Shown one piece after another: positions 44,896 through 58,286 of a stretch of DNA of 64,000 bases (position 1 is the first letter of the stretch; each line of letters starts with the position of its first letter). Made by a program: the position numbers and the translations under genes. Under the pieces are notes generated by a model that searched no databases, was not told the origin of the DNA, and saw only the letters and a program-made list of their open reading frames with translations. The DNA comes from Candidula unifasciata (Eukaryota; Mollusca; Gastropoda; Stylommatophora; Geomitridae). The stretch spans positions 1,896,995-1,960,994 of the forward strand of contig CAJHNH020004602.1 in assembly GCA_905116865.2 (NCBI GenBank), given 5' to 3'.

Positions 44896-45475
44896 GACAA
44901 ATTTGCTGGCGACCCTTGCATTTAGCGTGACCAACATGCTGATGACTTGCATTTCACGTGACAAATTTGCTGGCTACCCTTGCATTTAACGTGACTAACA
45001 TGCTGATGACTTGCATTTCAAGTGACAATTTTGCTGGCGACCCTTGCATTTAACGTGACCAACATGCTGATGACTTGCATTTCACGTGACAAATTTGCTG
45101 GCGACCCTTGCATTTAACGTGACCAACATGCTGATGACTTGCATTTCACGTGACAAATTTGCTGGTGACTCTTTAATTCGATTTGAGAACATGCTGGTGA
45201 CTCTTACATTTGACATGACAAATTAGCTTAGCTGGTTACCTATGTACCTGACGTGACAAACATGTTGGTGGTAACTTCCTTTGACGTGATAAGCATGTAG
45301 GCGACTCCTTCATTACACATAGCCTTCAGGCTAACGCCCATTTAATTTGACGTGACAAACATCCTGGTGAATTTACCGCTCAACGTGACAAACATCCTAG
45401 TGAATTTACCGCTCAACGTGACAAACTTCCTGGTGAATTTACCGCTCAACGTGACAAACTGATAGTAAGTTCACT
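44896..45475 (+). repeat. 64-bp minisatellite, ~4.5 copies, and a related ~32-bp decayed part
   Basis: Unit GACAAATTTGCTGGCGACCC + TTGCATTTAACGTGACCAAC + ATGCTGATGACTTGCATTTC + ACGT, starting at 44896, 44960, 45024, 45088 and 45152. From 45190 the units decay. At 45350-45460 a ~32-bp GTGACAAAC(A)TCCTGGTGA/ATTTACCGCTCAAC unit repeats three times. The 64-bp unit looks like a doubled ~32-bp ancestor (...GCATTT.ACGTGAC... twice per unit). Confidence 0.88.
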
Positions 45476-45839
45476 CAGAATCTCAAGCGTTCTGAAGACT
45501 CCTTCATTAGAGTTGACAAACCTCTATATAGATCACAGTCTAGCTGTATACCACAACATAACATGCCAACTGTTTTTTTTTAAATTTTAAACGCAGTAGT
45601 ATACACTTTTGTGTGTGTTAATTATCTCCGTTTCCTTGCCTCTGTTTGTATTTATATATGTTTTATCCACTCTACGATTCATCTGGTTAACACACTTCGC
45701 TTCTTTCTCTCTCATTCTTGCCTCCATCCGAATTCCACATCTATTTCAAAATCTCCTCCAGTTTCTGTATTTCTTAATATCACGTATGTCTTTTTCTGTC
45801 GACCTCATACTTCGTTTGTTATCTTTCTCTAAGAGCACA

Positions 45840-45934
<95 letters not shown>

Positions 45935-46173
45935 CTCTTTCTTTCGGTTCCGTGTTTGTCTTTGTAGTTATTCTTTCTGACATTACGGATGGCTTACTTC
46001 ATTGACTCTGTAATTCGTCTTTCGTTTTATAGGTTTATCTTCTTTTTCTTTGTCATCGTCTGTCCGAGTGACGCCAATGTTCATGGCAGACCGTCTCATA
46101 CGAGTCTAACCACTGTCATCTTGGCTGATCCCTTTCTGCTTGCCAGGGATCGTACACTGTTAATCCCTTTCAG
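45476..46173. other. non-genic stretch with (CT)n
   Basis: A (CT)n microsatellite occupies 45844-45922. Near 45530-45565 CAGTCTAGCTGTATACCACA recalls 5225 and 25785. No gene. Confidence 0.5.
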
Positions 46174-46184
46174 ACCACCATGTC

Positions 46185-46375
46185 TTTATCTACCACTAGT
46201 CATCCCCTTTGTGGGGTGCAATTTGTCGTTATTTTGAAGCCTCACCCTGGCTCTTGCCAGAGGCCGCAATAAAGCCCGGCCATAAATGGACCTCTCCATG
46301 GGTGATCCTCATCCGCATGGTGGCACTTTGTGTCATTGGGTGTTTATCACTTGTGTGATGTCCTAGTGAGGTGAA
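46185..46375 (+). mobile_element. C-family retroposon whose tail is a (CTA)n microsatellite
   Basis: Body: CATCCC...GGGGTG (stem-loop I), CCCTGGCTCTTGCCAGAGGC (stem-loop II), CATGGTGGCACTTTGTGTCA, ending GGTGAAAT. It lacks part of the GTCTGAACGCGG block. It passes without a break into (CTA)n at 46376-46556. Perfect ACCACCATGTC repeats lie at 46174-46184 and 46557-46567, so body and microsatellite form one inserted unit. Confidence 0.87.
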
Positions 46376-46377
46376 AT

Positions 46378-46467
<90 letters not shown>

Positions 46468-46468
46468 A

Positions 46469-46556
<88 letters not shown>
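46376..46556 (+). repeat. (CTA)n, ~180 bp, inside the C-element target-site duplication
   Basis: About 60 CTA triplets with one AACACTA interruption near 46466. Its borders are the retroposon body and the right copy of ACCACCATGTC, though the ambiguity between TAC and ACC makes the exact edge uncertain by a few bases. Poly-Thr and poly-Val frames are artefacts. Confidence 0.9.
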
Positions 46557-46563
<7 letters not shown>

Positions 46564-46930
46564 TGTCACTATGTTGTGCCTGTTTACAACATAACTCCGA
46601 TGTTTGCTGACTTCGGCCGACATATCCGACTTCATCGGGCATTTGTCAGCCGGACACTGTCTTTCCAAAAATCCATTGGCAGTTGACAATCGAAAAAAAG
46701 TAGCCTAATAGCAATTCCTGGGCAAAATTTGGAGTTTAAAATCTACCCAAAGTATTTCTGGATCCTCGCTGGTGCTACAGAGCTCGTGTACTATGATGAG
46801 ATTTTTCAGATTTGATTTAGATGTAGAACGCAGCACTTGTGGGTCACTACCCTTGTGCCATGATGTTGATCCGTTGTTTAAACCTGATACCTTATCCTAT
46901 TCTATCTATCGCATTTTTGTTTCTGTACAC

Positions 46931-48048
46931 CACCAGGTTTCAACCTCTGGGTCACGACCCTTTTTGGAGTCGAACGACCCTATCACAGGGGTCGCCAAAG
47001 ACTGTCGCAACATAAATATTCATTAGAGTTGTGAAAAAGCGACACACAAAAAACTGTATGGATCGAGATCGCCACAACATGAGGAACTGTATTAAAGGGT
47101 CGCTACAACATGAGGAACTGTATTAAAGGGTCTCTACAACATGGGAAATTATTGAAGGGTCGCTACAACATGGGAAATTATTAAAGGGTCGCTACAACGT
47201 GGGAAATTTTTAAAGGGTCGCTACAACATGGGAAATTATTAAAAGGTCGCTACACCATGGGAAATTATTAAAGGGTCGCTACAACATGGAGAACTGTATT
47301 AAAGGGTCGCTACAACATGGAGAACTGTATTAAAGGGTCGCTACAACATGGGGAACTGTATTAAAGGGTCGCTACAACATGGAGAACTGTATTAAAGGGT
47401 CGCTACAACATGGGAAATTATTAAAGGGTCGCTACAACATGGGGAACTGTATTAAAGGGTCGCCACAACATGAGGAACTATTAAAGTGTCGCTACAACAT
47501 GGCGAACTGTATTAAAGGGTCGCTACAACAAAGGGGAACTGTATTAAAGGGTTGCCACAACATGAGGAACTGTATTAAAGGGTCGCTACAACATGGGGAG
47601 CTGTATTAAAGGGTCGCTACAACATGGGGAACTGTATTAAATGATCGCTACAACATGAGGAACTGTATTAAATGATCGCTACAACATGGGGAACTGTATT
47701 AAATGATCGCTACAACATGAGGAACTGTATTAATGGGTCGCTACAACATAGGGATCTGAATTAAAGGGTCGCTACAATATTAGGAACTGTATTAAAGGGT
47801 CGCTACAATATGAGTAACTGTATTAAAGGGTCGCTACAACATGGCGAACTGTATTAAAGGGTCGCTACAACATGGGGAACTGTGCTAAAGGGTCGCTACA
47901 ACATGGGGATCTGTATTAAAGGGTCGCTACAACATGGGGAGCTGTATTAAAGTGTCGCTACAACATGGGGAAACTGTATTAAAGGGTCGCTACAACATTG
48001 GGATCTGTATTAAAAGGGTCGTGGCATTAGGAAGTTTGAGAACCTCTA
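46931..48048. mobile_element. hAT-type non-autonomous element (MITE) expanded by an internal minisatellite
   Basis: The left end is CACCAGGTTTCAACCTCTGG + GTCACGACCC, followed by the CGAACGACCCTATCACAGGG + GTCGCC block. The right end reads GGGTCGTGGCATTAGGAAG + TTTGAGAACCTCTA. From memory, both ends resemble a widespread hAT/Charlie-type MITE pattern (CAGTGGTTCTCAACC... / ...GGCATTAGGAAGGTTGAGAACC). The perfect 8-bp CTGTACAC flanks it (46923-46930 and 48049-48056), the duplication length of hAT elements. No transposase is present. The interior is almost entirely a 31-bp tandem array. Confidence 0.85.
47080..48015 (+). repeat. 31-bp minisatellite, ~30 copies, inside the hAT-type MITE
   Basis: Unit AAAGGGTCGCTACAACATGG + GGAACTGTATT. 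Variants include GGGAAATTATT (shorter units, left third), GAGGAACTG and AATGATCGCT. The unit resembles the element's own right subterminal sequence (AAAGGGTCGTGGCATTAGG + AAGTTTGAG), suggesting that the array grew from the MITE itself. Confidence 0.93.
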
Positions 48049-48056
48049 CTGTACAC

Positions 48057-49397
48057 TATCAGTCTCATTTGATCACTGTGCTGCTTAACCACTTCTTATC
48101 CTTTGTATTCTTTACTGTCCTCTAGCTTTAATACAGCCAGGCCCACAAGTCTCTCTCTCTCTTGTGTCCTCATTTCCGACATTCTACATTGCCGTAATTT
48201 CCAGACATATCTAAGATCCCCACAACCCACTACCCTAGATCCACTAGACAATGCTGTCCTTAAAATTCCATCATGCAATAATCCCCGTCCTCCTGTCCCT
48301 CCTGCCACCGCCCCCTCCCCCTCCTGCCACCGCCCCCTCCCCCTTTCTCTCCCTTTCCTTCCCTTTTGTCAAAAATATTTCCTGCCAGACACCCCACATA
48401 CTCCCTCTGATACAATTTGCGATACTTATCTCTCCTTTACGCTTTCACACTCCTCACTTGCACCTTTGCTCATTCTATTTCTCTCCATGCCCGCCCCCCC
48501 CCTCCCTCCAACACTTTTACCTCTTTATTTATGCTTTTTCTTGTCTTAGTTACACAAAATACAGAAGACTTTCTATCCTGTCTGGGTTAACCTTTCTTTT
48601 CGCCCCAGCCCCTACATCTGACGCTTACGCTCGACCTCCCCTTTTGTAAACCACACAGTTGTCCAATGGTCGTCTGCTATCTTGCTTTCTTAAATTTCCT
48701 TTCCCTAACCAGGTCTGCTCTTCGGCAATGCTGTTCCCTAGTGACCCCTTTTCCCGTCCTGGAGATTTCGTTAAAAATCAAATAATTCTTTCCGTTTTCC
48801 CTCCTCGTCTTCCCTTTTCTGTTAGATTTCTTTCATTTCCGTGTCGGGGTTGCCGCTCTCCTGGTCCACCCCTTTTCTCGTTCCCTTGTTATTTCAATTT
48901 CCCCTTTTATTTTTCCTTCTCTCTCCTTGTCTGGCGTTATTACTTCATATTAAGTCGCTATATGAACGCGTTATGCGGAAGTTCTTGCTTTTGAGAAGGG
49001 ACAAAGCTGCAGAAACTCGCGCTGATGACATTGGCGATCTGGCGCGTTTTTGCAACATCAAAAATCATCATTGTTTAAATTAACTGTTTCTTGCATGAAA
49101 TTGAAATCAAATAGAAAAGATGATTGCTAGAATATTCCTGTAATTTAGCAGGGCGGGCGCTGGCGACCACTGACTTTCACAACCAGACGTTTCTAAATCT
49201 GTCCAATCATTAACGCCAGGGTAGTCCGGTTTGTGCGAGCACCGTGAATAATTTCCTGATTGGTTCGTGAGTCTAAGGAAATCTAAGAGGGTTTTATATA
49301 TTCGATATTCTGCTATTCTTTTCATCTGTCTGCTTATCCATTCAGCCATTCTATCCATCCATGCCATCCATGGGTGCATCTATCCATCCACCCACCC
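48057..49397. other. non-genic stretch, pyrimidine-rich
   Basis: C/T-rich from about 48150 to 48900, including a duplicated CCTGCCACCGCCCCCTCCCC at 48300-48340. Overlapping frames of 110-148 codons are rich in Pro, Leu and Ser and overlap each other in different phases, as composition alone would give. No gene called. Confidence 0.45.
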
Positions 49398-51407
<2,010 letters not shown>

Positions 51408-51840
51408 AGAAAAATAACACACTGAAGATGAGAATCTGTAAATCGTATGTATACTCAGCCTTGCTGTATAGTGCAGAAGTGTGGACAATGAACAAGAATC
51501 TAGAAAAGCGAACCGAGTCTCTGGAAATGTGGATATAAAGGAAATAAGTTTTTTTTTTTTTATGGAAACAAAAACAATTAAATATAGAAGTTCTTAAAAG
51601 ACTGTGAATAACCAAGAATTACCAAAAGAAGAAAACAAAACAAAACATTTAAACACATGCTACGCTTTTAAAAACAACACTGGAGGGTAAGGTCGAGGCA
51701 AGAGATCAAGAGGTAGACAGCGACACAAGTGGGGAGACAAGATCAACAGCTGGACAGTCTGAGAAAGTGTACAACCCAGCCAAGAGACAGTGTAAGAGCT
51801 CCAATGCAGTCAAGCTATAATGTGGTGACGGCACTTCATT
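51408..51840 (+). mobile_element. LINE fragment, ORF2 C-terminal end
   Basis: NTLKMRICKSYVYSALLYSA + EVWTMNKNLEKRTESLEMWI is the region just after the palm of a non-LTR reverse transcriptase (usual form: SALLYGAETWT). After a T run and frameshifts, GRRGRGRQRHKWGDNINSWT follows (usual GRGRPR...W). The rest of ORF2 is missing. Confidence 0.8.
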
Positions 51841-51849
51841 GATGACCCA

Positions 51850-51985
51850 GTCTGCTGTGTTTAACAAACTTACCTAGGTCATTAAGTCTACCGGTAGGCT
51901 AAAGTCCATCATACCAATAGAGGGGATCGAACCGAAAAGTACTATTTCGTTAGGCCAAGATAAGAACTTCACCAACCAAGCTTCC
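51850..51985 (-). mobile_element. tRNA-derived SINE-like fragment
   Basis: On the minus strand TTTTCGGTTCGATCCCCTC is a perfect B box. GCTTGGTTGGTGAAGTTCTT about 30 bases earlier would be the A-box side. It abuts the 3' end of the LINE fragment. Confidence 0.55.
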
Positions 51986-52234
51986 ACCTGAACTGGCTTG
52001 CAACAATAAGAAAAACTCCACAGGGGAGCATACCCGTACTGTAAACCACTCGTAGTTGCTGCTACACCTTAATAGTCCAAGGGCTCCAGGGACTGGGACC
52101 AGAGCCTGAGACTAAAACAAATACCAACCAGCGTTTGACGTCATCACTGTAAAAACATTGACTGGGCGGCAGGAGAGATCAGGGAAAATGTGGAGTCAAG
52201 TGTTTTATTGTAAACCTCATTAGTGGATTACTGT

Positions 52235-52490
<256 letters not shown>

Positions 52491-52827
52491 TCCTTTTTTT
52501 TCATCGTCGTGTCCTCCTCCTCTACCGATATGAAATAATATGAGTTTATATCCATGTACTCTTGAATGCAGTCATGAGGTGGTCTGCAATACGCCCCTGT
52601 CACAATGGCATATTACATCATAAATAAATACCTTCGCCAGGCCTCGTTTCAGGCTTGTTTCATAAGCAAATGAATTCGCAGGCAGTGTTTAGCAACTGTA
52701 AAATTGTTGTTTGACCTTGGGTAATCTCTTAGGATAGGTAACGTGTGTGAAGAGAGAGGAGGAAGTGTTGAAGTGCTAGACATTCTGGCATTCCAGCCTA
52801 TGGCATATGAAGTGGAGTGACCAATTT

Positions 52828-53160
52828 CCTGTCTCGTCGCCTTCCCTGTTCAGATAAGTCCCAGAAACTATCAGATCCCTGTCTCGCCACCTTACCTGTT
52901 TAGACAAGTCCCAGAAACTACCAGATTCCTGTCTCGCCACCTTACCTGTTCAGACAAGTCCCAGAAACTATCAGACCCCTGTCTCGTCGCCTTCCCTGTT
53001 CAAACAAGTCCCAGAAACTCTCAGACCCCTGTCTCGCCACCTTCTCTGTTCAGACAAGTCCCAAAAACGTCTGGAAACCACAAGATGACTGTTTCACCAC
53101 CTTCCCTGTTCAGAAAAGTCCCGGAAATGTCTAGAAACTGCATCAGATGTCGATTCGGCC
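52828..53160 (+). repeat. 50-bp minisatellite, ~6 copies
   Basis: Unit CCTGTCTCGCCACCTTACCT + GTTCAGACAAGTCCCAGAAA + CTATCAGATC, starting at 52828, 52878, 52928, 52978 and 53028. The last units (from 53078) are decayed with an 8-bp insertion. Confidence 0.92.
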
Positions 53161-53265
53161 TCATAAACAAGGTTGCCATTTAATGTCCAGAGGTCTTCGG
53201 AAATTCTTTGGGAAGGCAAGGCGACAAGCAAAGGATCTGGATACCCTCATCTAAAATTGCATGAT

Positions 53266-53728
53266 CTAGGAAGGCCAAATAGTTTGCATTCCAGCAGCAG
53301 TCTTAGCTATGCGATGATCTAAACATTCAAATACAGCACGTATTGACAGCGATTTCGTCCATGGTTGATATCTGTATTTTGCAACATGAAAAGAGCTTGT
53401 TTCAACAACGATAACACTTCCTATGTGAGTTCTGGTTACCACACGGCGGGTGCTGTGGGGTTCTAACATTCACATCATTGAAAACAAAATGAGACCAATT
53501 TGCTGAAATATCATGTGTTTTATCGAAAGGCTCAGACATCCCAACATAGCTGTTAACCAGAACATATCGCCAATCGCCGGTACACAAAGGAAAAAAAACC
53601 GATTCCTGTATTTGTGGTGTATGGGTATCGCCCATCCCATCCCTTAGAAACTGTGCACCATCTTCATCTATCACACCCTCGCCTGGTCTGATAGATGCTT
53701 TATTTTTAAAGTTATTCATACATTTCAT
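53266..53728 (-). pseudogene. unidentified protein-like frame broken by one frameshift
   Basis: Two minus-strand frames overlap at 53402-53469. The upstream one (53728-53402) includes GVIDEDGAQFLRDGMGDTHT, then DWRYVLVNSYVGMSEPFDKT and NWSHFVFNDV. The downstream one (53469-53266) includes TRTHIGSVIVVETSSFHVAK and YRYQPWTKSLSIRAVFECLD. Both have balanced, non-repetitive composition with alternating hydrophobic residues, and they join naturally if one frameshift falls near 53465. I do not recognise the family. It could be a decayed gene, a mobile-element domain or an exon with a sequencing error. Confidence 0.45.
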
Positions 53729-53858
53729 ATTTGTTTTACTATATTATTATATTTATGTGTTACTGATCGCATAATAATTAGTATTATTGTAATTATTATA
53801 AACTTAAATTCATGTATCCCTGCCTCTAAAAAAATTATAAGGCGCCAGTTACCTTGTC

Positions 53859-54072
53859 ATCCCCTTATGGGATACAATTTTTCGTTATTTGAAGCCCTAC
53901 TCTGGCTCTTGCCAGGGGCCGCAATATAGTCCGGCCATAAATATGGTCTCATCGCTAAACGCGGTTTCTTTGACCTCTCTACTGGTGATCCTCATCCACA
54001 TGGTGGTACTTTATGTCATCGGGTGTTTATCGCTTGTGTGATGTCCTGGTAGGGTAAAAGAAGATAGATCGA
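53859..54072 (+). mobile_element. C-family retroposon
   Basis: ATCCC-CTTAT-GGGAT (stem-loop I with different base pairs), CTCTGGCTCTTGCCAGGGGC (stem-loop II), AACGCGGTTTCTTTGACC and the CATCGGGTGTTTATCGCTTG block. The tail is GATAGATCGATT in place of GTCAGTC. Confidence 0.85.
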
Positions 54073-54484
54073 TTATAAGGCGCTTGTCTTTTCCTCCGCC
54101 CCCCTCCTTTTTCTTTCCTAGTTATTTATTTGTAACGGTGCCTCTGACATATAAGAGTGGGCAGATATGTGTTCCTTTCCGGTTTTCCCTTTGCCTTTCA
54201 CTTTGATATAATATTTCGTTTCGCGTTATCCCCAAGCCGCAGCTTTTAAATTGTTTTGCCTACTTTTTACTTTCAGCTGCCAGGACGGGCGACCACCACA
54301 ACATCAAATCAAAACTTTCAGTTGCATCTGGGTTTTTTTCCCCATTTGTTTTTAACGTCGTTTCACCTTGGCGTCAGATTCTGGTAGGTAGTTGTTTCTT
54401 ATGTTTCACTCTCAGAAATATTGTGAAACAAGCTTTAGAATAGAATGCCACATTATGTTTAAATTTTAAAGACTGTGGATAGGC

Positions 54485-55560
54485 ATTTGACGGTCTAGAT
54501 AGAACAATGATCGAGCGGATCCTTGCTGTGAATGGATTAACATATAATGTTCTAAACATATTTAAAGGACAAAATGAAGGATACTATTGCAAAGTGAAAG
54601 TAGGACTCATGGAAACATAACACTTTAGAGTAACAGCAGGAGTCCGACAAGGGTGCATTCTGTCACTGTTGTTGTTTCTCATAGTTATAGATTATGTTAC
54701 GAAGAAAGCGACAACAGGCACACGGACAGGCCTTCAGTGGAACCTTCTCGAACACCTGGAACATTTGGACTTAGCAGATGATATCTTGTCATCAGCCAAA
54801 GTAAAGAACATCTGCAACAAAAGACGCTTAAGTAAGATCACAGAAATAGCAAAAAATACAGGGTTAAGAATCAATGTCAGTAAAACAAAACTGCTAGAGA
54901 TAAACCACAAAAGTGAAATACTTATAGTATTTGATAATGTAGGTTTGGAAACAGTAACTGACTTCACTTACCAGGGAAGCAATATCTCCTCGGATGTAAA
55001 TGAAGTGGTTGAAATCAAGCAGAGAATTGAAAAGGCAAATGCTGCTTGCAACAGACTTCAGACTGTCTGAAGATCAAACATCTACAGCAGTAAAACTCAA
55101 CTCAAGATATACAAAACAGTTGTTAGGACAGTTCTCCTCTATGGAGCAGAAACTTGGAAAACAGACAGAACGATAGAGAGCATGCTCAGCGGTTTTTAAA
55201 CAAGACTTCTCAGAAGATTGTAAGGATTTACAAAGGAAGATTAAATCAGCAATTCTAGATTGCAACAAATGATAGACTTAGAATATGTAAATAAAAAAAA
55301 AAAATTAAAAAAACGGAGATAGGGATCGACTGGACACATCCTCAGATTAAAGAAAGAGAGAAGTCCGAGACAGGCAATGGACACCACAAGGAAGAGGCAG
55401 GCCCAGAGTTCCTAGGAGGCGAACCTTTGAGGCTAAGCTCAAGGCAACGCGAAGGACACAACTAAAAATAGAGAGGATAGCTCAGGGTCGAATTTAGTGG
55501 TGACAGTTTGTCTCTGCCTTATGTGCCTCTGGGCGCGATGAGGATTCATTGAGTTGCTTC
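54485..55560 (+). mobile_element. 5'-truncated LINE, reverse transcriptase to 3' end
   Basis: In order: AFDGLDRTMIERILAVNGL (the aligned residues start at 54493), FRVTAGVRQGCILSLLLF, LDLADDILSSAK (L-ADD catalytic motif) and LRINVSKTKLLEI. FTYQGSNISSDV follows, then KIYKTVVRTVLLYGAETW, RWIGHILRLKKE (after a frameshift) and a C-terminus near FVSALCASGRDED. Stops occur at about 54640, 55070 and 55195. The copy begins at the reverse-transcriptase start, as does the one at 27.4 kb. Confidence 0.87.
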
Positions 55561-55765
55561 TTGTGTTACAATGAAAGACTAGTTGACATATACTTCTATA
55601 AACATTTGTATGAATTTTTTTTTCTTTGTCGTCGTCCAATTTCAGAGTTTACTGAATAATTTGATATTGTTATGTCTTTCTTTACCTCGAAGTTGGGGCT
55701 TGTCCATAACCCTTTGGTTCAGTATGTCCATTTGTGTGTATGTGTGTTTATTTGCGCTCGCGCGC

Positions 55766-55796
<31 letters not shown>

Positions 55797-56466
55797 GTCG
55801 CGCGCGTGCGCCCGTGTGCGCGTTTCAATGTCTTATTCTTCTCATCCTCCGCCTGTTTCTTCTTCTTACTCTTTCTCTCTGTGAGGCTGTGTCTCTCGGT
55901 ATGTATGAGTGTGTCTTGTCTCTACCACCCATTACCCCCTCCCCTCTTTGTCACAATTACCTCCCCCAACACACACACACACACACACACACACATTTCA
56001 GAACACCCCTCCCCTCTCACGACCTCTACCTCATAATGCCATCATTAGCTGCACCATTTCCACACCCTCCTCCCCCTCCTCCACCCTCCCTACAGTTAAA
56101 GTGATTGTCTGTTAATCTGACGTGGCGGCTGCTAATTTGCTGTCAAAGCCGCTCACCAGTTGCTGTAGCAAATTAACGCCCCTTTTGCTAGTGCACATTT
56201 GAGTGCACAACATTTTTATTTATATCCATAATCTGCTCGTTTGATTTATTGTGTTTGTTTGTATTTTTTTCTGTCAAAAATTGTCTTCACTGTCGTCATT
56301 CTGGATTTGGTTCCCGCGAGAAGACGTTATTTTCTCGTTCGCAAGCATAGTGACATGTAAACATGCATGCTTATGTGCAGGTAGACAAATACATACTTTC
56401 TGTATGCATCTCTCTTTATCTTTCTCTCGCTCATCATCTCTATGTGACTAAATCTGTTTCCGTTTC
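55561..56466. other. non-genic stretch with TG and CA tracts
   Basis: TG-rich tracts with CGCGCG patches at 55735-55822 (potential Z-DNA) and a (CA)n at 55970-55996. The overlapping pyrimidine-rich frames are not convincing. Confidence 0.5.
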
Positions 56467-56900
<434 letters not shown>

Positions 56901-56993
56901 CTCTCTGTCTCTCTGTCTGTATCTGTATTCTCTCTGCCCTTTCACTCTTCTGCTCTCTTTACCTCTTCTCAACCCCCTCCCCCAGCCCCACCC

Positions 56994-57175
56994 GGAGGTC
57001 AGAGTACATTTGCCTGACTGGCGAATACCAGCAATCTGCATAGTAATAAGCCAGATGTGTAGCACCGATGTGTACGGAAAACTCAGTTTCTGGAACAAAA
57101 ACTAGTCTAGGATTGGGCGAACATTCATAACTTTCCGCTCGAGTTTACAGCTGATAAACGCAAAGAAGATAATGA
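56994..57175 (+). mobile_element. B-family retroposon, head-truncated
   Basis: GGAGGTCAGAGTACATTTGC, ACCAGCAATCTGCATAGTAA, TAAGCCAGATGTGTAGCACC and GAGTTTACAGCTGATAAACG, then AAAGAAGATAATGATAATG as a decayed GAA-type tail. Confidence 0.78.
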
Positions 57176-57384
57176 TAATGATGAAGATAACTGCGACACA
57201 AATAAAATCCTAGCCTGCACAGTCCCTGGCGACAGCACTATCCACGCGGCCATACATCCTCAGGTTTTAACAAAATCAACGCCTACACTTCAAAAGTGGC
57301 AGATACACAACAGAGGTTGTCGGTGTGGCAGTTGAAAGAATGAGGTAGGTCTTGCTTAGCCTCCAAGCTGTGACTATGTGTTGT

Positions 57385-57615
57385 AGTTTTTACCCCAGAA
57401 ACCATGAGCTGTAAACCCTTTGGCTCGGTACTATGGACAGCGCAACCCTTTGACCCCGATTCCATGATAAGTACTGTAAACCTGGGAAATATGTGGCGTT
57501 TTTGCCTACCCCTCCCCCCCCCCCTCTCTTCTTTCCCGCCTTCCCCGATCGTGAACTCGGACCACAAGAAGTTTGTCACCCGATCGCCGCGCAGCTGGTT
57601 TAATCAACTTGGCTA
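57385..57615 (-). mobile_element. tRNA-derived SINE (group T3)
   Basis: On the minus strand GTGCGTTAGCCAAGTTGATT holds the A box and CCGAGTTCACGATCGGGG a B-box-like site. The body shares CATGGAATCGGGGTC, TAGTACCGAGCC and AGCTCATGGTTTCTGG with the copy at 40.8 kb. A (G)n run occupies the middle. Confidence 0.8.
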
Positions 57616-58205
57616 ACGCACTGGGCTTATGTGTTGTATAGACAGAGTCGTATGATCAGGGAATGAACTCATCGCCCAGCACATTGCTCATTCTTTTACT
57701 TTGTTTCTTACGTTTTCATTTCAGGCGTTTTTCTCCGCTTCCACTGAAACCATTGGGTGCGTGTGTGTATGTGTGTTTTTAATGTGAGTGTGTGTATTTA
57801 TATGCATGTGTGTGCGTGTGTGTGTGCTCCCTGGTGTGTGTTAATCTGCAGTACAGAACAAGCAAGGAAAAAAAAAAAAAAAGACGAGGAAGGCAGGTTT
57901 GCCCAGATGACTCAATAAACCGGACAATGATAAACAAACACTGCAAACAATGCTCGAATTTTGGTTAAAAAACATAAAGAAAGAATAGATGGAGAAAACG
58001 GGTAGTGCGTGTGCGCGCGCGTGTGTATGTGTATGTGTGTGCGTGGTGGGGGTGGGGGTGGAAGGAGTCGGGCACATCAGAGTTTTATAATCGGATTTGC
58101 TAACTGTCTTCTATGTTGAATGCAATTTTCTGTCATTGGCATGACGACACAGAAGATAAGTTTGAAAAATGTCATTGTGTGTGCGTGTGCGAGTGCATGC
58201 CTACC
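57616..58205. other. non-genic stretch, TG-rich parts
   Basis: Interrupted TG/CG dinucleotides at 57755-57840 and 58000-58040. No gene. Confidence 0.45.
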
Positions 58206-58206
58206 G

Positions 58207-58286
<80 letters not shown>
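58206..58286 (+). repeat. (GT)n microsatellite
   Basis: About 80 bp of GT with one GC step, followed by a few GA units. Confidence 0.96.

Noticed and set aside
48103..48649. Overlapping 148- and 132-codon frames
   Set aside because: Pro/Leu/Ser-rich translations of C/T-rich DNA in two phases at once; composition explains both.
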